From an uncultured Lachnospiraceae bacterium (GTDB lineage Bacteria > Bacillota > Clostridia > Lachnospirales > Lachnospiraceae): 64,000 nucleotides of DNA. This document shows, piece by piece, positions 59,103-64,000 of this stretch. The number at the start of each line of letters is the position of its first letter. The first letter of the stretch is position 1. The notes beneath the pieces were generated by a model, which saw only the letters and a list, made by a program, of their open reading frames with translations, was not told the origin of the DNA and did no database searches. The translations under genes were made by a program, and so were the position numbers. The DNA is taken from contig CAJKGK010000007.1 of NCBI GenBank assembly GCA_905199445.1, forward strand, positions 39,685-103,684. Reading direction: 5' to 3'.

Positions 59103-60554
59103 TTAATCCAGCACTTCAACAATTTCTTTAAGCGTTGTTGGATCACCCACGTTGCCTGGGAAAATAATATAAGGCATTTGGGGAAATTTACTTTCAGGTC
59201 CACTCATCCATACGGGAATGCCCTTTTTGATTTGTCCCATCACACGGGCTTTGCGAATTGAAAGGCCTTTGGTTGCCACATCGCTGGAGGTAATACCGCC
59301 TTTGGCAATGATAAATTTAGGCTTTACTGTCAGACGATGAACAATGTTTGTCAGGGCTGCGGAAATCTCAACCGACAGACTTAAAATTTTATCCTTGTCA
59401 GCAGTATCCGGAACAATCAGCTTTCTGGATGTGTAGATGATGGTTGTTTGCCCGTGGGCCAGATGCTTTTGGGCGATATCTAATACCCGGTCGGCTTCCT
59501 GTGACAGGCTCCCCCGGGTGAAATAGTTTTCTACACAAAATTCCAGAAAAAACAGATCCTTTTTGGAGGTCATCAGTGTGTCCAGCTGATCCGTTGTCTT
59601 TTGCACATGGGAACCTACAATAACAAGACCGCCTGTCGCTGCGTCAGGCGTCACCAGTTGTGACCGGGTCAACAGCCCCATGGGAGAAATATTTCCGGCA
59701 ACCCTGGTCAATCCGGCAGCACTGCGGGCCAGATAGTTTTTACCGGCAGCCATGGCTCTGAGCCAGCAGATCATAAATACTTTAATATCAATATCATCCA
59801 TTGCATTGACAATGATCTTGGCAAAATTTTGGGCAGCCATCAGTTTTTGGGTGATGGCTTCATATTCTGCGTTTCGCAGTTCGTCCAGCGTAATGCATAT
59901 ACAGTCTGCGGCACAAACGGTACCGCAGCTTTTTTCTTCGATATATTCACAAAGATTGGAGGCATGATAGCCGAAAGTTTTATCTCTGGCAAATTCGGTC
60001 AGTCCTGCAGGGATAAGTTCATTGCCTTCACGGACATAGTGAATATTATGAATCGTAAAACGGCCGCCTTCCTTGAAGAAGGGGCAGATAATTTCTCCGT
60101 CAAAAATCAGGTTGGCGGTGGATGCCAGGGTTTCCCTTAAAACTTCGGTTTCCAGGGGATAATGGCCGCGCAGGGTGGAATCGCCACGGGAAATCAAAAG
60201 AAATTCCCGTCCGCACTGCTTTGCTGATTTTGCCAGAGCTGCAGCGATTTCACGATGCACTTTAATGGTTTGTGCCCTTGAAAAGCTTCTGGAATTGGTC
60301 AGAATAAAAAACATGGAACATTCATTTTGCATGGCTTCATTCAATGTGTGGGGCGTCCAGTTCGTATAAACCGGAACATCATGTACGGTTTGAGTGCCTG
60401 TGGGATCATCATCCAAAACAACGACTTTTTTGTGGAATGAACGAAAACCTTCCTGAAGCAGGGCGTCCACTGAGTTTATATCCGGTTGAGGCCATGATGT
60501 TAAAATGTCGCAGCTTAACTTTTCCGGCTGATTTGATGCTGTAAATTCAGACAT
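59103..60554 (-). CDS. DUF1537 four-carbon acid sugar kinase-like protein
   Basis: 483 aa. N-terminal DUF1537 domain opening with V-V-L-D-D-D-P-T-G-T-Q-T-V-H-D-V-P (about 47-63) and a C-terminal nucleotide-binding domain with I-I-A-K-G-G-I-T-S-S-D and F-P-G-N-V-G-D-P-T. Characterised members (OtnK, DtnK, LtnK) phosphorylate 3-oxo tetronates before aldolase cleavage. Here no class II aldolase or PdxA2 gene is adjacent; a BKACE takes that position. The substrate is inferred to be a sugar-derived oxo acid. Confidence 0.9.
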   Translation of the reverse strand: MSEFTASNQPEKLSCDILTSWPQPDINSVDALLQEGFRSFHKKVVVLDDDPTGTQTVHDVPVYTNWTPHTLNEAMQNECSMFFILTNSRSFSRAQTIKVHREIAAALAKSAKQCGREFLLISRGDSTLRGHYPLETEVLRETLASTANLIFDGEIICPFFKEGGRFTIHNIHYVREGNELIPAGLTEFARDKTFGYHASNLCEYIEEKSCGTVCAADCICITLDELRNAEYEAITQKLMAAQNFAKIIVNAMDDIDIKVFMICWLRAMAAGKNYLARSAAGLTRVAGNISPMGLLTRSQLVTPDAATGGLVIVGSHVQKTTDQLDTLMTSKKDLFFLEFCVENYFTRGSLSQEADRVLDIAQKHLAHGQTTIIYTSRKLIVPDTADKDKILSLSVEISAALTNIVHRLTVKPKFIIAKGGITSSDVATKGLSIRKARVMGQIKKGIPVWMSGPESKFPQMPYIIFPGNVGDPTTLKEIVEVLD

Positions 60555-60561
60555 TTGCTTT

Positions 60562-62565
60562 TTACTCCATTCTGTTATTCAGATATTTGTTGATGTAGGC
60601 AATGGGAAACCAGATCCGCATTTCTCCAAATTCCCGGTTATCCCAGGCAAAGTAGGGAATGAGGCGGACATCGGTGTGCGTCATTCCGGTATAGGACAGT
60701 TCCTGATAAAGGGCATCCCGGTCAAAATGACTGCGATCCAGGCACCATGCCTGAGTTTTGATGGCTGTGATTATACGGCCCTGAATGTCTATGTCCTGTG
60801 TTTCGAAGGCTGCATTTAGATCCAGCATCAGATCATCCAGGGTGGCTGCATCTGTGTCCGGTGTTTCCATACAGTAGACAAGCGGCCCCCGTTCTACAGC
60901 GGCCTGATTGGTATTTTCTTCGACCATGTTATGGGCAACGGTGTAGCGAACCGGCATATCCAGCATGATTTCCACTGTACAGGTATGCCCGTCTTGGGCA
61001 TCAAAGTCCTGGCCGGTCAGATTCAGTGTATTGTAGGTCGATGCATGACTGCTATGAAGCAGCGTATGGTTGTTTTTGCAGATAATGTGTCCGGAACGAA
61101 CCCAGCCAGGAATACGGATGTTCAGGTTAAAATCTGTATCATTATGGCGTTGAATATGAAGAAGAATTTTACCGTTATAAGGATAATCGGTCTTCTGCAC
61201 AATGGTAAAATCAGCACCATTATCCAGGGTTATATGGGCGGTGCTGGCCCCGTAAAGCCCTGTCCAAAGGGTATCCGCAGATACTGCATAGGCATATTCA
61301 CTGCTTTCGGCAATGGTTCTGGCCAGGTTTGGCGGACAGCAGTAACTTAAAATATATGCACTGCGGGTCAGCGGCCAGATCAGCTTGTATTTCAGCTTTT
61401 TCGTGCGGCGGAGCATATTTTCATAGAAAAAGCGTTTGCCGTTTAAGCTGACCGCCGCCAGATTTGTATTAAGCATGGACCGCTCGATGGCATCAAAATA
61501 TTCGGCTTTTGGGTTTAGCATAAACATGCGGTAAGCCCAGAAAACATGACCTAAAGACGCACAGGTTTCATTATAAGCCGTTACATTAGGCAGCTGATAT
61601 TCATAACCATAGGCCTGGTGAACCAGCTGGTGAATAAAGAAATCGCCGTAAGGTGATGCACCGTTATATAGGGCACCACAGCCGCCGGTAATATAGATTT
61701 TATGATCCATCAGGTTGCGCCATACTTTTTCCAAGACTTCCAGATACTGGCTGTCACCGGTTTCCGCACACAGGTCTGCCACGCCGGCATACAGATAATT
61801 GGAACGTACGGCATGACCGACGATTTTATCATGTTCCTTTAACGGGATACGGTCCTGGTTGTCATCGGTTCCGTCTGTGACACTGTCTCTCAGACGGATG
61901 GCCAGATTGGCCAGATCCAGGTACATCTGTTCACCAGTCGTTCGGTACATTTCTACAAGTCCCATGTAATGGGAAGGACAAACAGCGGTTTGAACCTTCC
62001 CTGTCCGGGCATTTTCCTCGTACATATTTTTCAGATAAGCTGCGGCTTTTTTTGCAATATTCAGGAAATGATCTTTTCCGGTCACTCTTTTGTGCAGGCA
62101 GGCTGCTGTAAACAAGTGACCGAAATTATAGACTTCAAAATCATTGATATTTCCGAAACGTTTAATACCGTTATTTTGACGCTCTCCCAGAATCTGCTTG
62201 GTGGATATGTAACCGTCAGACAGCTGAGAACGTCCGATCAGATCGATATATTCGTCCAGCTTTCGCATGAGATCGTCATTGTTTGTTTTTGCGGCACTGT
62301 AAATAGCGGCTTCCATCCATTTATAAAAATCGCCGTCTCCAAAATCCGTACCGCCAAAGGTACCTTCGGCTTGTCCGGCACAGATACGAAAATTTTCCAC
62401 AACGTGGCTGATATCGGCGGATTCAAACATTTTCTGAAGATGGGGTACCGTGTGCTGTGCATTATTGTCAAATTGTGTTTTCCAAAACCCTGGATCCCAG
62501 GTTACACTGTCCCAGGGCAGGGGGGATACTTTGGCATATGGTGAATGTGTGGTATTTATCAGCAT
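60562..62565 (-). CDS. Glycoside hydrolase family 127 (beta-L-arabinofuranosidase-like)
   Basis: 667 aa, no signal peptide. Catalytic and metal residues of HypBA1-type enzymes are found as E333-T-C335 in Y-N-E-T-C-A and the C409-C410 pair in L-S-Y-C-C-P-P-N. The Glu and three Cys bind Zn and one Cys is the nucleophile. The alpha/alpha barrel (about 10-420) is followed by beta-sandwich domains. Known members release L-arabinose from beta-1,2-arabinofuranosides of plant hydroxyproline-rich glycoproteins. It lies 7 bases from the DUF1537 gene. Confidence 0.93.
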   Translation of the reverse strand: MLINTTHSPYAKVSPLPWDSVTWDPGFWKTQFDNNAQHTVPHLQKMFESADISHVVENFRICAGQAEGTFGGTDFGDGDFYKWMEAAIYSAAKTNNDDLMRKLDEYIDLIGRSQLSDGYISTKQILGERQNNGIKRFGNINDFEVYNFGHLFTAACLHKRVTGKDHFLNIAKKAAAYLKNMYEENARTGKVQTAVCPSHYMGLVEMYRTTGEQMYLDLANLAIRLRDSVTDGTDDNQDRIPLKEHDKIVGHAVRSNYLYAGVADLCAETGDSQYLEVLEKVWRNLMDHKIYITGGCGALYNGASPYGDFFIHQLVHQAYGYEYQLPNVTAYNETCASLGHVFWAYRMFMLNPKAEYFDAIERSMLNTNLAAVSLNGKRFFYENMLRRTKKLKYKLIWPLTRSAYILSYCCPPNLARTIAESSEYAYAVSADTLWTGLYGASTAHITLDNGADFTIVQKTDYPYNGKILLHIQRHNDTDFNLNIRIPGWVRSGHIICKNNHTLLHSSHASTYNTLNLTGQDFDAQDGHTCTVEIMLDMPVRYTVAHNMVEENTNQAAVERGPLVYCMETPDTDAATLDDLMLDLNAAFETQDIDIQGRIITAIKTQAWCLDRSHFDRDALYQELSYTGMTHTDVRLIPYFAWDNREFGEMRIWFPIAYINKYLNNRME

Positions 62566-62591
62566 TATTAAACTCCTTTAAAGATGTGGGG

Positions 62592-63263
62592 TTAAATGAC
62601 ACCCTTGGCCTTAAGTGCTTCTTTCAGAGCTATGGCACCGTAGCGTGGGCTGGATACTGCCGGTTTGTGACACTGCTGGGAAATCAGCTGCTCACAATAG
62701 GCCATAGAACCCTGGCACAGCAGAATCACATCCACCTGATCCATGAGTTCTTCGGCCTTGCCGATAAGCAGGTTTTTAAACTGTTCCTGATCCAGACCAA
62801 AGGCATCCACAAGGCCGTCTACCAGAGTAACCTGGCGGCCCATTTCACGGGCAACCCGTCGGATTGTATTTTTTGTTGGTTCAAGGGTTGTGGGCAGTGT
62901 GGCCAGAACGCCGATTTTGCTGCCCATACGCACCGCATCACGACACATTTCCTCATCGATACGAACAATCGGCATACCGATATAGCGGGCAATATCCTGG
63001 GCACTGTCAGCTGCCTCACCTACGGAAGAACATATATTTAAAACAGCATCTGCACCATCCTGAGCGGCCTGAAGAAACATGGTGATCAGACGGCTGGCTC
63101 CATTGGGCGTAACATAACCGTGCTGCCTTGTCTCGGCAAGAATGGAAGGATCTGTGTAAGTCATCAGATGGATATCTGTTCCCAACTGACTGCGAACCTC
63201 CTTTTCCACAAGCTCAATAAGCTCCGGAGTGGTGCTTGTGTAAACCAAACCAATTTTTATCAT
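62592..63263 (-). CDS. Asp/Glu/hydantoin racemase family protein
   Basis: 223 aa. Two candidate catalytic Cys are present, one in V-L-N-I-C-S-S-V-G (about residue 77) and one in V-I-L-L-C-Q-G-S-M (about 179), the two-base arrangement of cofactor-free racemases and AroM/maleate-isomerase relatives. It is the first gene of the operon. The substrate is unknown; it could epimerise or isomerise a small acid ahead of the kinase. AAAGGAGG precedes the ATG. Confidence 0.87.
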   Translation of the reverse strand: MIKIGLVYTSTTPELIELVEKEVRSQLGTDIHLMTYTDPSILAETRQHGYVTPNGASRLITMFLQAAQDGADAVLNICSSVGEAADSAQDIARYIGMPIVRIDEEMCRDAVRMGSKIGVLATLPTTLEPTKNTIRRVAREMGRQVTLVDGLVDAFGLDQEQFKNLLIGKAEELMDQVDVILLCQGSMAYCEQLISQQCHKPAVSSPRYGAIALKEALKAKGVI

Positions 63264-63465
63264 GAAAAAATACCTCCTTTAAACATGCAATTATCTTACA
63301 TTTATGATGCCATATTTGAAACAAAACGTAAAGATACCCACATCCCGGTTTTGGTCAGAAATTTTTATGATTTCACTGGAAATTTTTCGTATTTGCTTTT
63401 AACGGTAAAATTCGGACGGGGATGAAGGCGCAATTTTGGCGGAATGGAGTTTTTTGTCATAAATC

Positions 63466-63494
63466 TTGAGAAGTGTGGAAAAATACGCTATAAT
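63466..63494 (+). promoter_or_regulatory. Promoter of the MalK-like gene
   Basis: TTGAGA and a perfect TATAAT separated by exactly 17 bases. Confidence 0.75.
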
Positions 63495-63511
63495 CGAAGA
63501 CATGAAAACCA

Positions 63512-63549
63512 ATCCCTGACGGGCAGGGGCAACCTCTGACCGCCTGAGG
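63512..63549 (+). promoter_or_regulatory. Hairpin-rich leader of the MalK-like gene
   Basis: CCCTG-ACGGG-CAGGG forms a 5-bp stem-loop, and CCTC...GAGG a second 4-bp one. It resembles a small structured leader, but no riboswitch class was matched. Confidence 0.3.
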
Positions 63550-63570
63550 ATACAGCAGGGAGATAATCAA

Positions 63571-64000
63571 ATGAAAATCGTATTGCGAAATCTTACAAAA
63601 AAATTTCCTGGCCGCGGTAAGAAAAGCCAGGGGGATGTTGTGGCTGTTAATGACTTTACCTGCGAGATCCCTGACGGGGAACTGATCGGACTTTTAGGGC
63701 CTTCCGGCTGCGGTAAGAGTACAACTTTAAATCTGATCTGCGGTCTGGAAAAGCCGACCCAGGGCAAGATTTTTTTTGGTGATGAAGATGTGACGGCGCT
63801 TTCGCCGGAATACCGGGGGGTAGGCATGGTTTTTCAAAATTACGCACTTTATCCTCACTTGAATGTGCGGCAGAATATACAGTTTCCTCTTGAAAATCTT
63901 AAGGGGAAAGAACGGCTGTCCAAAGCGGCGTTAAAAGCCAGAGTGGATGATGCGGCCCGTCTTGTTCAGATTGAAGATTTGATGGATCGTAAGCCGAAGG
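63571..64000 (+). CDS. ABC transporter ATP-binding protein, MalK/MsmK-like (partial)
   Basis: The first 143 codons only; the gene runs off the right edge. Starts at ATG after GGGAG. Walker A G-P-S-G-C-G-K-S-T (about 45-53) and Q-loop V-F-Q-N-Y-A-L-Y-P-H identify the carbohydrate-uptake (CUT1) ATPase branch. Most CUT1 ATPases energise several importers, so this gene could supply the ATPase missing from the two Lpl-type operons at 2190 and 34012. An insert G-R-G-K-K-S-Q-G-D near residues 14-22 lengthens the first loop. Confidence 0.92.
   Translation, partial: MKIVLRNLTKKFPGRGKKSQGDVVAVNDFTCEIPDGELIGLLGPSGCGKSTTLNLICGLEKPTQGKIFFGDEDVTALSPEYRGVGMVFQNYALYPHLNVRQNIQFPLENLKGKERLSKAALKARVDDAARLVQIEDLMDRKPK

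Larger units (their letters stand above)
63264..63570. other. Divergent region before MalK-like gene
   Basis: 307 bases without a gene. The left part should hold the minus-strand racemase-operon promoter, but only weak matches are seen. The right part holds the MalK-like promoter and a hairpin-rich leader (63509-63562). Confidence 0.65.

Noticed and set aside
63512..63549. Guanidine-II (mini-ykkC) riboswitch
   Set aside because: Only the first hairpin has an ACGG loop; the second loop does not fit, and the gene product is not a guanidine carrier.
1..64000. Mobile element or recent island boundary
   Set aside because: No transposase, integrase, tRNA gene or terminal repeat was found, and the gene set reads as ordinary chromosome.

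Overview
The window reads as chromosome of an anaerobic, butyrate-forming Firmicute, most like a gut Lachnospiraceae/Clostridia member. The reasons are AGGAGG-type ribosome sites before almost every gene, lipobox-type binding proteins, a crt-hbd-bcd-etfBA operon, the two-subunit iron-sulfur L-serine dehydratase, YesM/YesN-type two-component pairs beside Lpl-type sugar ABC transporters, and a Firmicute-type sigma-54. No rRNA, tRNA, CRISPR array, insertion sequence or phage gene was seen. The assignment is from gene content only.

Layout. 0-0.7 kb: end of a xanthine-dehydrogenase-type hydroxylase operon. 0.8-9.5 kb: LacI regulator divergent from a carbohydrate ABC importer (binding protein, two permeases) with a YesM-type histidine kinase and YesN-type regulator. 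9.6-14 kb: four-gene GldA/GldF/GldG/DUF4340-like ABC operon. 14-17.8 kb: pta, galM, a DUF218 protein and a polysaccharide deacetylase, all on the minus strand. 17.9-20.1 kb: rpoN and a GntR regulator. 20.1-30.8 kb: a sigma-54-controlled catabolic island (serine hydrolase, PanE-like reductase, PAS-AAA+ activator, beta-keto acid cleavage enzyme BKACE-1, MaoC hydratase, RbsABC-like importer, lipoprotein carboxylesterase). 30.9-33.8 kb: OxlT-like transporter and an aldo/keto reductase under a MerR-type promoter. 34-42.6 kb: a second Lpl/Yes importer module with a GH3 glycosidase. 42.8-46.1 kb: a secreted repeat protein, serine dehydratase, HxlR regulator. 46.4-51 kb: cupin, SDR, 3-hydroxyacyl-CoA-dehydrogenase-like enzyme, cyclase-family hydrolase, BKACE-2, small zinc ribbon. 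51.2-56.1 kb: butyryl-CoA operon. 56.4-58.3 kb: MarR regulator plus MATE pump. 58.3-63.3 kb (minus): racemase-like protein, GH127 arabinofuranosidase, DUF1537 kinase, BKACE-3. 63.6 kb to the end: start of a MalK-like ATPase.

The most distinctive content is three BKACE (DUF849) genes, each in a different operon. BKACE enzymes convert a beta-keto acid plus acetyl-CoA into acetoacetate plus a new acyl-CoA. BKACE-1 lies behind a consensus -24/-12 promoter. A second consensus -24/-12 element fires the opposite way into the PanE-like/serine-hydrolase pair, and the sigma-54 activator gene sits between them. Together with rpoN this looks like a self-contained, ligand-responsive regulon for taking up and dismantling an ester- or lactone-linked beta-keto/beta-hydroxy acid. 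BKACE-2 is encoded just before the butyrate operon, which lacks an adjacent thiolase. BKACE-3 sits with a DUF1537 sugar-acid kinase and an arabinofuranosidase, a combination that differs from the usual DUF1537 partners. Substrates cannot be named from sequence.
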